38,974 nt of DNA from Streptomyces longispororuber (GTDB lineage Bacteria; Actinomycetota; Actinomycetes; Streptomycetales; Streptomycetaceae), in assembly GCF_024448165.1 (NCBI RefSeq), contig NZ_JAMOLN010000086.1:1-38974 (forward strand). Direction: 5' to 3'. Of this stretch, positions 15,813-24,715 are shown piece after piece. The notes under the pieces were generated by a model. The model was given only the letters and a program-made list of their open reading frames with translations. It was not told the origin of the DNA and searched no databases. How positions within the stretch are numbered: the first letter of the stretch is position 1; each line of letters starts with the position of its first letter. The position numbers and the translations under genes were made by a program.

Positions 15813-17006
15813 CTACCGGAAGATGCCGGTGTGGCCCAGGGAGTAGCGGCCGGGCTGCGGGTACACGGCCAGGCCGTGCGGGCCGTCGCCGACGGGGATC
15901 CGGGCGATCTGGACGCCGGTCCTGGTGTCGATGGCGTAGACCTCGGAGTCGTAACGGCCGGACAGCCACAGGGTGTTGCCGTCCGCCGAGACGCCGCCCA
16001 TGTCGGGGCTGCCGCCCTGGGGCAGCTTCCACTTCTTGGTCACCTTGTCCTGGGCGAAGTCGAAGACGGAGACGGTGCCCTCGCCGCGGTTGGAGACGTA
16101 CATCTCCCGGGAGTCGCGGCTGACGTAGAGGCCGTGGGTGCCCTTGCCGGTGGGCAGCAGCTTCGGCTTGCCGAAGGTGTCGCCGTCCAGCACCCACATG
16201 CCGTCGGCCATCATGTCGGCGACGTAGAACTTCTTGCCGTCGGGCGACATCTTCACGTCCTGCGGCATCGCTCCGTCGAAGGGCAGCTTCTGCTGTTGGA
16301 CGACCTTCATCTTCGCGGTGTCGACCTTGAGCAGTTCGCCGCTGAACTCGCAGCTGACGATGAAGTAGCGGCCGTCGAGGGAGAAGTCGGCGTGGTTGAC
16401 GCCGTAGCAGCTGACCGGCTCGGTGTGCTTGATCTTCATGGTGTGCGGGTCGCGGAAGACCAGTTCGCGGTCGAGCGAGGCCATGACGACGGCGTACTTG
16501 CCGTCCGGGGTGAAATAGAGGTTGTACGGGTCGTGCACGTCGACCCGCTTGCCCGCCTTGCCGGTCTTCGGGTCGATGGGTGTGAGGGTGTTGCCCTTGT
16601 CGTCGTTGACCCACAGCGTCTTCATGTCCCAGGAGGGCACGACGTGCTGGGGCTGCCGGCCGACCGGGATCGTCTCGATGACCTGGAACGTCTTCGGGTC
16701 GATGACGGAGACGGTGTCGGACTCGGTGTTGGGGACGTACACGCGGGACGGGAAGTCCTTGACGACCGGGGAGAGCTTGTTGGGGCGGTCCGCGGAGTAG
16801 ACGTCCTTCGGGTCGAGGACGGGCGGCATGCCCGGCAGTCCGTACACGGGCTGCTGTTTCGGCACGGCGGGCTTGACCGGCTTGATGGCGCCCTGGGTGC
16901 CGCGGTCGGCGGCGTTCTCGGCGCCGCAGCCGGTGAGGACGGCGAGGACGGCCGCGGTGGCGGCGGCGAGCAGGGCTCCGGTGCGGCGGGTCGGGTGGGT
17001 GTTCAC
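15813..17006 (-). CDS. YncE-like beta-propeller lipoprotein
   Basis: A 397-aa lipoprotein with signal peptide and lipobox LTGC (C27). The rest is made of YVTN/NHL-type blades: VYVPNTESDTVSVIDPKTF, LWVNDDKGNTLTPIDPKTG, MYVSNRGEGTVSVFDFAQ and LWLSGRYDSEVYAIDTRTG are near-repeats, implying a seven-bladed propeller on the outer face of the membrane. Such proteins act as binding scaffolds; the ligand is unknown. GTG 17006 overlaps the stop of the upstream deacetylase gene in GTGA, so the two are translationally coupled and probably act on the same envelope target. The frameshift in the upstream gene could reduce its translation. Confidence 0.9.
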   Translation of the reverse strand: MNTHPTRRTGALLAAATAAVLAVLTGCGAENAADRGTQGAIKPVKPAVPKQQPVYGLPGMPPVLDPKDVYSADRPNKLSPVVKDFPSRVYVPNTESDTVSVIDPKTFQVIETIPVGRQPQHVVPSWDMKTLWVNDDKGNTLTPIDPKTGKAGKRVDVHDPYNLYFTPDGKYAVVMASLDRELVFRDPHTMKIKHTEPVSCYGVNHADFSLDGRYFIVSCEFSGELLKVDTAKMKVVQQQKLPFDGAMPQDVKMSPDGKKFYVADMMADGMWVLDGDTFGKPKLLPTGKGTHGLYVSRDSREMYVSNRGEGTVSVFDFAQDKVTKKWKLPQGGSPDMGGVSADGNTLWLSGRYDSEVYAIDTRTGVQIARIPVGDGPHGLAVYPQPGRYSLGHTGIFR

Positions 17007-17709
17007 GTGAGCAGCTCCGTGCAGGTCACCGCGGACAGGCCGCGACGGTCGAGGTGGTCCAGGAGGGGCGGCAGCGCGGCGACCGTGTCGGTGTACCCGA
17101 AGTGCAGGCTGACGACGGAGCCGGGGCGCAGCGCGGAGGTGACGTTGTCGACGACCGTGTCCGCGCCCGGTGAGGTGAAGTCGAGCGAGTCGACGTCGTA
17201 GGAGAGGACGTGCGGGTAGCCGGCGCGGCGGGCGAGGCGGGTGACGAGCGGGGTCGCGGTCGGGGTGCGGGACGGCCGGAACCAGGTCCCGATGGAGCCG
17301 GTGAGGCGGCGGATGCGGTCGGCGCAGCCGGTGATCTCGGCGTACGCGTCGGACTCGGACATGGCGTTGATGTCGCGGTGGTGGAGGGTGTGGTTGCCGA
17401 GGTCGTGGCCGCCGTCGAGGATGCGCCGGGCGATGTCCGGGTGTTCGTCGAGCCAGGTGCCGACGGCGAGGACGGTGATGTGGGCGTGGGCCCGCTCCGC
17501 CTCCTTGAGGAGGGCGTGGGCGATGGCGGGGTCGCCCTGCCCGTGGAAGGTGAGGGCGACGCTGTCGGCGGTGCGCGGGCCGTGGGCGCGGCCGTGGTCG
17601 GGGGCCGCTCGTCCGCGGCGCAGCCGGTGGCGAGGGCGGCGGTGAGTCCGGCGCCGACGCGCAGGACGGAGCGGCGTCGGAAAGATTCTGCCTTGGTCAC
17701 CCGCCCCAT
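17003..17709 (-). pseudogene. Polysaccharide deacetylase lipoprotein, frameshifted
   Basis: A NodB-type deacetylase split between two frames. The N-terminal frame gives a twin-Arg-like lipoprotein signal (FRRRSVLRVGAGL, lipobox ATGC); the catalytic part is in another frame, from ADSVALTFHGQGDP to TCTELLT. Restoring one base in the C5 run (G5 on the plus strand, 17600-17604) joins them. It is either a real inactivating indel, a phase-variable run or a sequence error. Conserved motifs present are GNHTLHHRD (the HxxxH zinc ligands) and FRPSRTPTA in place of RPPYG. The usual TFDDGP motif, which supplies the catalytic base and a metal ligand, reads TFHGQGDP, so activity is uncertain even if the frame is intact. 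The start may be ATG 17709 or GTG 17700; no strong ribosome-binding site is seen. Coupled by GTGA to the propeller lipoprotein. Confidence 0.75.
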
Positions 17710-18004
17710 TTAAGGGGGATCGCGGACAAAAGCCGCCTACCGACCCGAGGACCTTAACGATTACTGGATGCCGCCTGTATTTATTCTTCATTTGTGAGGC
17801 CCGTGGCTCACATCACCAACGATTCATTTGGCCGTTCCGGGTGCCGTCTGCCATGATCGGTGCCACGACCCCCATTGACCCGGGCCAGGTCGTCATCAGA
17901 CGCCGCGGACTACACCCCCACTGTTCGCGGCGCATCACATGGAAGCCCCCGCGGCGCCGTACGACGGCGAAAACGGGGGCTTCCGTGCGTTCCACGCGCA
18001 CGTG
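17710..18004. other. Intergenic region with A/T-rich island
   Basis: A 295-bp region between two minus-strand genes. 17750-17830 is markedly A/T-rich for this genome (for example TGTATTTATTCTTCATTTG) and probably carries the deacetylase promoter on the minus strand. AACGATT occurs at 17756-17762 and 17818-17824. The right end holds the terminator described separately. A 62-codon minus frame here overlaps that terminator and was not accepted. Confidence 0.45.
17941..17984 (-). terminator. Terminator of the RsbW-like ATPase gene
   Basis: GGAAGCCCCCG (17941-17951) pairs with CGGGGGCTTCC (17974-17984). The loop contains a second hairpin, CGCCGT (17955-17960) with ACGGCG (17964-17969). It begins 20 bp past the stop of the minus-strand ATPase gene. 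Confidence 0.75.
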
Positions 18005-18517
18005 TCAGCGGTCGGCGACGCGCATCTCGAACCAGGTCGTCTTGCCGCGCGGCAGCAGATCGACGCCCCAGCGGTCGGAGAGCTTGTCGACGAGGAAGAG
18101 TCCGCGCCCGGAGATGTCGAGCTCGTGCACCGGCATCAGGCACGGCAGTCCGCGCGAGGGGTCCCGCACCTCCACCCGGATCCAGCCGCGCCGACGCAGC
18201 ATGCGCAGCCCGAAGACCCGGGCGCCGGTGTGCCGCACCGCGTTGCCGACGAGTTCGGAGACCAGCAGGACCGCGTCCTCGGTCATCTTCGGGGAGAGGC
18301 CCCAGTGCCGCAGGACGACCACCTGGGCCAGCCGGCGGGCGGTCGCCGCGGATTCGGGGCGCGACGGCAACGGCACCTCCCCCTCGGTCGGATTGCCGAA
18401 CAACTCCAGCGCCTTCAGAGCGTGTTCGTCCTCGACCGCGGGAGACCAGCGCGCCGCGGTCGCACTCCCGTGCCGCCGCGGCTGTTCGACACCCTCAAGC
18501 CCCGCCATGCCCACCAT
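18005..18517 (-). CDS. RsbW-like ATP-binding regulator (HATPase_c_2)
   Basis: A 170-aa protein of the anti-sigma-factor serine kinase-like family, very abundant in Streptomyces. The Bergerat fold is visible: N-box EDAVLLVSELVGNAVRHTG, then VEVRDPSRGLP (G1) and SGRGLFLVDKLSDRWGVD (G2), ending KTTWFEMRV. Family members either phosphorylate an anti-sigma antagonist or act as simple ATPases; no cognate sigma or antagonist gene is adjacent. Two starts are close together, ATG 18517 and ATG 18508; the first was taken. A strong hairpin lies 44-74 bp upstream of the start and may be the terminator of an upstream transcript or an attenuator. Confidence 0.87.
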   Translation of the reverse strand: MVGMAGLEGVEQPRRHGSATAARWSPAVEDEHALKALELFGNPTEGEVPLPSRPESAATARRLAQVVVLRHWGLSPKMTEDAVLLVSELVGNAVRHTGARVFGLRMLRRRGWIRVEVRDPSRGLPCLMPVHELDISGRGLFLVDKLSDRWGVDLLPRGKTTWFEMRVADR

Positions 18518-18560
18518 GATGGCCGCACCGAGGGGCTCGTGGGGCCGTTCCGGCTGAATA

Positions 18561-18591
18561 AGCCCCCCGGAACGCCTCATTCCGGGGGGCT
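18561..18591. terminator. Strong hairpin upstream of the ATPase start
   Basis: AGCCCCCCGGAA (18561-18572) pairs perfectly with TTCCGGGGGGCT (18580-18591) across a 7-nt loop, followed on the plus strand by GTTTT. No plus-strand gene precedes it, so on the minus strand it lies between the enoyl-CoA hydratase and the ATPase. It could stop readthrough into the ATPase gene or attenuate its leader. Confidence 0.6.
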
Positions 18592-18665
18592 GTTTTGGCA
18601 TATGCCGCTGGCAGTTAGAGGTCCGCTGCACACCCCCTGACCTGCAATGACTCACCGTGTACAGG

Positions 18666-18712
18666 CGATCGTTGATCGTCACGGGGCGGGATTGTTTAAG
18701 GTTCTCTTAAGG
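18666..18712. promoter_or_regulatory. Palindrome and 11-bp direct repeats upstream of the ATPase gene
   Basis: CGATC-GTT-GATCG is an inverted repeat at 18666-18678. Nearby, TTAAGG occurs at 18696-18701 and 18707-18712, exactly 11 bp apart, the spacing used by OmpR/PhoB-type regulators. GATAAT at 18717-18722 resembles a plus-strand -10. These lie about 150-200 bp upstream of the minus-strand ATPase start. The combination suggests a regulated promoter; which factor binds is unknown. Confidence 0.35.
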
Positions 18713-18743
18713 CTGGGATAATGCGCTCCAACGGGGGACGTGA

Positions 18744-18772
18744 TCAACTCCGCTTGCCCGCAAGGGAGTTGA
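18744..18772 (-). terminator. Terminator of the enoyl-CoA hydratase gene
   Basis: TCAACTCC (18744-18751) pairs with GGAGTTGA (18765-18772), and inside it CTTGC (18753-18757) pairs with GCAAG (18760-18764), a near-perfect stem with one bulged base. It lies 21 bp past the stop of the minus-strand gene. Confidence 0.7.
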
Positions 18773-18792
18773 CCCCGCCTCCTGAGGGTGGG

Positions 18793-19560
18793 TCAGGCGA
18801 ACTTCGCCTTGCCCGGACCATCCTCCACAAAGCTGCGCATTCCGGTCTCCCGGTCCGCCGTCGCGAACAGGCCCGCGAACCAGTTGCGTTCGATGGTCAG
18901 CCCCGTCTCCAGGTCCGTCTCCAGACCCGCGTCGATCGACTCCTTCGCGGCGCGCAGCGCGATGGAGGGACCCTGGGCGAGCTTCGCGGCGTACGCGTGC
19001 GCGGTGTCGAAGACCTCCGCCGCGGGGACGACCCGGTCGACCAGACCGATGGTGAGCGCCTCGTCCGCCCGCACGTGGCGGCCGGTGAAGATCAGGTCCT
19101 TGGCCTTGGCCGGGCCGACCAGCCGGGCCAGCCGCTGGGTGCCGCCCGCGCCCGGGATCAGGCCCAGCAGGATCTCCGGCTGGCCCAGCTTGGCGTTGTC
19201 GGCGGCGATCCGGATGTCGGCGCAGAGCGCCAGCTCGCAGCCGCCGCCCAGGGCGTAGCCGGTGACCGCGGCGATGACCGGCTTGGGGATCCGGGCCACC
19301 GCGGTGAACGAGTCCTGCAGGGCGCGGGCCCGGCCGACCATGGCGGCGTGGTCCATGGCCTGCATTTCCTTGATGTCCGCGCCGGCCGCGAAGACCTTCT
19401 CGCTGCCGCGGACCACCACGGCCCGTACGTCGGTACGGGCCGTGGCCTCGTCGGCGAGTTCCTTGATCCGGTCCTGGGTGGCGATGTCCAGGGCGTTCAT
19501 CGGGGGGCGGTCGAGGCGGATGGTCCCGACGCCGTCGGCTACTTCGAGATGAGCGGTCAT
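18793..19560 (-). CDS. Enoyl-CoA hydratase/isomerase family protein
   Basis: A 255-aa crotonase-fold protein. Oxyanion-hole segments are FAAGADIKEM (about 57-66) and GYALGGGCELAL (about 101-112). The catalytic region has LGQPEILLGLIPGAGGTQRL, with the Glu of QPEILLG and a Gly-rich turn, where true hydratases carry two Glu; the second position here is Gly-Gly-Thr as in many enoyl-CoA hydratases with E164-type chemistry. Likely role: hydration of trans-2-enoyl-CoA in fatty acid or aromatic breakdown. ATG at 19560. It is a single-gene unit bounded by hairpins on both sides. Confidence 0.9.
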   Translation of the reverse strand: MTAHLEVADGVGTIRLDRPPMNALDIATQDRIKELADEATARTDVRAVVVRGSEKVFAAGADIKEMQAMDHAAMVGRARALQDSFTAVARIPKPVIAAVTGYALGGGCELALCADIRIAADNAKLGQPEILLGLIPGAGGTQRLARLVGPAKAKDLIFTGRHVRADEALTIGLVDRVVPAAEVFDTAHAYAAKLAQGPSIALRAAKESIDAGLETDLETGLTIERNWFAGLFATADRETGMRSFVEDGPGKAKFA

Positions 19561-19592
19561 GCCCCGCAGGTTAGCGGGCGTTCACCCCGTCC

Positions 19593-19627
19593 CGGGCGGT
19601 GCGGTTCGTCACGTGACCGTCCGCCCG
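19593..19627 (-). terminator. Inverted repeat after L,D-transpeptidase copy 2
   Basis: CGGGCGG (19593-19599) pairs with CCGCCCG (19621-19627) around an inner palindrome GTCACGTGAC (19608-19617). It lies 41 bp past the stop of the minus-strand gene at 19668 and is a plausible terminator. Confidence 0.5.
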
Positions 19628-19629
19628 GT

Positions 19630-19659
19630 GGGGGCTTGTCGCGCAGTTCCCCGCGCCCC
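19630..19659. repeat. Streptomyces interspersed repeat (TTGTCGCGCAGTTCCCC type)
   Basis: GGGGGCTTGTCGCGCAGTTC followed by CCCGCGCCCC. I recognise this from memory as a very common extragenic element of Streptomyces. The outer GGGGGC/GCGCCCC ends can pair. It sits just past the stop of L,D-transpeptidase copy 2. Confidence 0.7.
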
Positions 19660-19667
19660 AACTCCGG

Positions 19668-20867
19668 CTACTTCTTCCAGTCCGCCCAGGACATGTTCCA
19701 CCCGTTGAGCCCGTTGTCCGGGGACACCGTCTTGTCGTGGGAGTTCTTGACGATCACCACGTCGCCGACCATCGACCGGTCGAAGAACCACGCCGCCGAC
19801 ACACCGCTGTCGTAGCCGCCGCGCACATCGCGCAGACCGATGCAGCCGTGACTGGCGTTGTAGTTGCCGAACGCGTCGCCGCCCCAGTAGTTGCCGTGGA
19901 TGAACGTGCCGGAGGTGGTGAGGCGCTGGGCGTGCGGGACGTCCTTGATGTCGTACTCGCCGCCGTAGCCGACCGTCTCGCCGTTCATCCGGGTCACCTT
20001 GAGGCGCTCGGTGATGACCATCTGGCCGTTCCACGTGTCGTAGCCGGGCTTGCCGGTGGTCACGGGGATCTTCTTGATGACCTTGCCGTCACGCTTCACG
20101 GTCATCGTCTTCGTCTTCACGTCGACCGTGGAGACCTGGCTGCGGCCGATGGTGAACTTCACCGTGCGGGCCTGCTTGCCGTAGACGCCCGGACGGCCCT
20201 CGACGCCGTCGAGGTTGAGCTTGACGGTGACCTTGGTGCCGGCCGCCCAGTACTCCTCCGGGCGGAAGTCCAGCCGGTCGTTGCCGAACCAGTGGCCCTC
20301 GACCGGGACGGACGGCTCCGTCGTCACCGAGATCGCCTTCTCGACGTCCTCGGGCTTGGTGATGCCCCGGGTGAAACGGACCGAGAACGGCATCCCGACG
20401 CCGACCTTCGAGCCGTCCTCCGGCGTGAACGTCCCGATGAAGGTGTTCTTCGGCGTGAGCGTGGTGAAGCTGGTGTCCTTGGCCGACTCCCGACCTTCCT
20501 TGTCCTTCGCCACCGCGTGGACCTTGTACTTGGTCGAGGCCGCCAGATGGTGGGCGGGGGTCCACGAGGCACCGCTGTCGGTGATCTCGCCCTCGACCGG
20601 ATTGCCCTTGGTGTCGGTGACCTTGACCTCGGTCAACTTCCCCTTGTCAGCCTTCACTTGGAGGGCCCCGCTGGTCGCCACGGAGCCCGCGCCGTCCTTC
20701 GGCGCGACGGTCACGACGGCCAGCGAGGGCTTGTTCGCCTCCGCCGCCTTGTCGGACTTCCCCTTGCCGTCGCGTCCCGAGTCCGCACCGCCCCCGCCAC
20801 CGCACGCGGTGACCAGCAGCAGTGCCGCCCCCAGCAGTGCCGCCGATATCGGTCGTCGCCCGTTCAA
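19668..20867 (-). CDS. L,D-transpeptidase lipoprotein (YkuD domain), copy 2
   Basis: A 399-aa lipoprotein with lipobox VTAC (C22), a Lys/Asp-rich linker, two Ig-like domains and a YkuD domain. The second Ig-like domain has the hallmark GHWFGNDRLDFRPEEYW. The catalytic motif is ASHGCIGLRDV with C342, preceded by GTFIHGNYWGG containing the conserved His. The tail NGWNMSWADW is Trp-rich as in the paralogues. This layout matches LdtMt2/LppS-type enzymes that make 3-3 crosslinks. TTG at 20867 is the likely start: AGGGGAGAG lies about 7 nt upstream and the signal peptide then begins N-G-R-R. A GTG at 20888 in frame would place that site inside the protein. It follows copy 3 on the same strand with a 159-bp gap that probably has its own promoter. 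Confidence 0.92.
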   Translation of the reverse strand: MNGRRPISAALLGAALLLVTACGGGGGADSGRDGKGKSDKAAEANKPSLAVVTVAPKDGAGSVATSGALQVKADKGKLTEVKVTDTKGNPVEGEITDSGASWTPAHHLAASTKYKVHAVAKDKEGRESAKDTSFTTLTPKNTFIGTFTPEDGSKVGVGMPFSVRFTRGITKPEDVEKAISVTTEPSVPVEGHWFGNDRLDFRPEEYWAAGTKVTVKLNLDGVEGRPGVYGKQARTVKFTIGRSQVSTVDVKTKTMTVKRDGKVIKKIPVTTGKPGYDTWNGQMVITERLKVTRMNGETVGYGGEYDIKDVPHAQRLTTSGTFIHGNYWGGDAFGNYNASHGCIGLRDVRGGYDSGVSAAWFFDRSMVGDVVIVKNSHDKTVSPDNGLNGWNMSWADWKK

Positions 20868-21026
20868 GATGTTTCTCTCCCCTCGCACGGCCTCTGGTCA
20901 GTCCGAGGCCCGCACTCCTGCGCGTTCGCGCGCGCACTGCGAAAGATAACCACACGACCTGGGAAAACGGATCCCCCGCTTATGTCACCGTTCAGTCCCA
21001 ACGGTCCTTGGCGCACCTCCTTCCGG
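20868..21026. other. Gap between tandem L,D-transpeptidase genes
   Basis: 159 bp. On the minus strand TTATCT (plus-strand AGATAA, 20944-20949) resembles a -10 element about 80 bp upstream of the copy 2 start, but no clear -35 is seen. A GCGCGTTCGCGCGCGC run lies just downstream of it. No small gene is evident. Confidence 0.35.
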
Positions 21027-22247
21027 CTAGGAGCCGGCGGCCGCTCCGGACGTCCACTGCCGCCATTCCATGTTCCAGCCGCCGAGGCCGTTGTCCGGAG
21101 CCACTTTCTTGTCAGCGCTGTTCTTCACCTCGACGACGTCACCGATCAGCGTGCGGTCGAAGAACCAGCCCGCCGGGGTCTGCGAGCTGCCGCCCTTCAC
21201 GTCGCGCAGGCCGACGCAGCCGTGGCTGACGTTGCTGGACCCGAAGGCACCGCCCGACCAGTAGTTTCCGTGCAGGAAGGTGCCGGAGTCGGTGAGCCGG
21301 ATCGCGTGCGGCACGTCCGGGATGTCGTACTCGCCGCCGAAGCCGACGGTGCGGCTGTTCATCCGGGTCACGTCGAGCATCTCGGTGACCACCATCTTCC
21401 CGTTGTACGTCGTCGAGCGCGGCGCCCCCGCCGTGATCGGGAGGGTGTCGACGAGCTCGCCGTCCCGGCGCACCTCCATCGTGTGCGCGGCCGCGTCGAC
21501 CACGCTGACCTGGCTGCGGCCGATGGTGAAGGAGAAGCTCTTGCGTTGGAGGCCGTAGACGCCGGGCGCCGCTTCCACGTCGCGCAGGCCCAGGTCGACG
21601 GTGACCTCGGTGCCCGGCTTCCAGTACTTCTCCGGGCGGAAGTCGAGACGGCTCTTCCCGAACCAGTGCGGGGCGATCTTCACCGCCGGCTTCGCGGTGA
21701 CCTCGATGGCCCGCTCGACGGCGGCCCGGTTCTCGATGTCCCGGTTGAACTCCAGCTTCACGATCATGCCGGTGCCCACCGTGGAGCGGTTCTCCGGCGT
21801 CACGTAGCCGATGAACCGCTCGTCGGGGACGAAGGTGGTGAACGTGGTGTGCCGGGCCACCCGGCGTCCGCCGCCGTCCACCGCGACCGCGTCGACCGTG
21901 TACTTCGCGGCGAGCGCGAGCCGCTCGGCGTCCGGCCCGGTCGGCCGCCAGCGCATGGCGTCGTCCGCCAGCCTGCCCGGCACCGGTGTCTCCTGCGCGT
22001 CCTCGATCCTGACGACCTTCACCGACTCCAACCGGCCCTCGGGCACCTCGACTTGGAGCCCGCCGTCCGTCTTCACGTCCTTGCTCGCGTCGTCCGGGGT
22101 GACCCGGATCAGTTCCTCGGGCGAGCGCGGCTTGCCGAACGTCCCTCCCGCATCGCATCCGGCGAGTCCGCCGACCAGTCCTGCCCATGTCAGTACGGCG
22201 GCCAGTGTCGCCCCTGCGCGCCGCGCGCGCCTCACAGCTGTTCTCAC
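21027..22247 (-). CDS. L,D-transpeptidase lipoprotein (YkuD domain), copy 3
   Basis: A 406-aa paralogue of copy 2: lipobox LAGC (C31), two Ig-like domains with PHWFGKSRLDFRPEKYW, and a YkuD domain with GTFLHGNYWSGG and VSHGCVGLRDV (nucleophile C344). The C-terminus is GGWNMEWRQW. Blocks TIGRSQVS, VTRMNS.TVGFGGEYDI and NGL.GWNM are shared with copy 2, so the pair arose by duplication, though identity outside these blocks is moderate. GTG 22247 starts a good signal peptide (VRTAVRRARRAG...); GTG 22235 is an alternative and neither has a strong ribosome-binding site. Divergent from glgX with a 176-bp gap. Confidence 0.92.
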   Translation of the reverse strand: MRTAVRRARRAGATLAAVLTWAGLVGGLAGCDAGGTFGKPRSPEELIRVTPDDASKDVKTDGGLQVEVPEGRLESVKVVRIEDAQETPVPGRLADDAMRWRPTGPDAERLALAAKYTVDAVAVDGGGRRVARHTTFTTFVPDERFIGYVTPENRSTVGTGMIVKLEFNRDIENRAAVERAIEVTAKPAVKIAPHWFGKSRLDFRPEKYWKPGTEVTVDLGLRDVEAAPGVYGLQRKSFSFTIGRSQVSVVDAAAHTMEVRRDGELVDTLPITAGAPRSTTYNGKMVVTEMLDVTRMNSRTVGFGGEYDIPDVPHAIRLTDSGTFLHGNYWSGGAFGSSNVSHGCVGLRDVKGGSSQTPAGWFFDRTLIGDVVEVKNSADKKVAPDNGLGGWNMEWRQWTSGAAAGS

Positions 22248-22423
22248 GTCAGGCCAACGACGCTCCCCCCGCTGGGGAAACGTGAGTGCGACCCAAGCTC
22301 TGGGCAGAACAGTGGGGAGGCCAGGTCGAGTCGGCGGACGGAAACCGGTGACACGGCCTGGGGCCACGGCCGGGACGCCGTGCACCCCTGCCCATGAGTC
22401 GCGGAGCCGCGGGAGGCTGACAG

Positions 22424-24711
<2,288 letters not shown>

Positions 24712-24715
<4 letters not shown>

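Noticed and set aside
17813..18001. Small minus-strand frame of 62 codons
   Set aside because: It overlaps the terminator of the ATPase gene, has no ribosome-binding site and no recognisable sequence.
18692..18716. PHO-box (PhoP site) reading of the TTAAGG repeats
   Set aside because: The 11-bp spacing fits, but the sequence lacks the GTTCA core of Streptomyces PhoP sites.
18721..19815. Plus-strand frame beginning at ATG 18721 after a GATAAT box
   Set aside because: It runs antisense to the enoyl-CoA hydratase and has no domain features; the GATAAT may still mark a transcript start.
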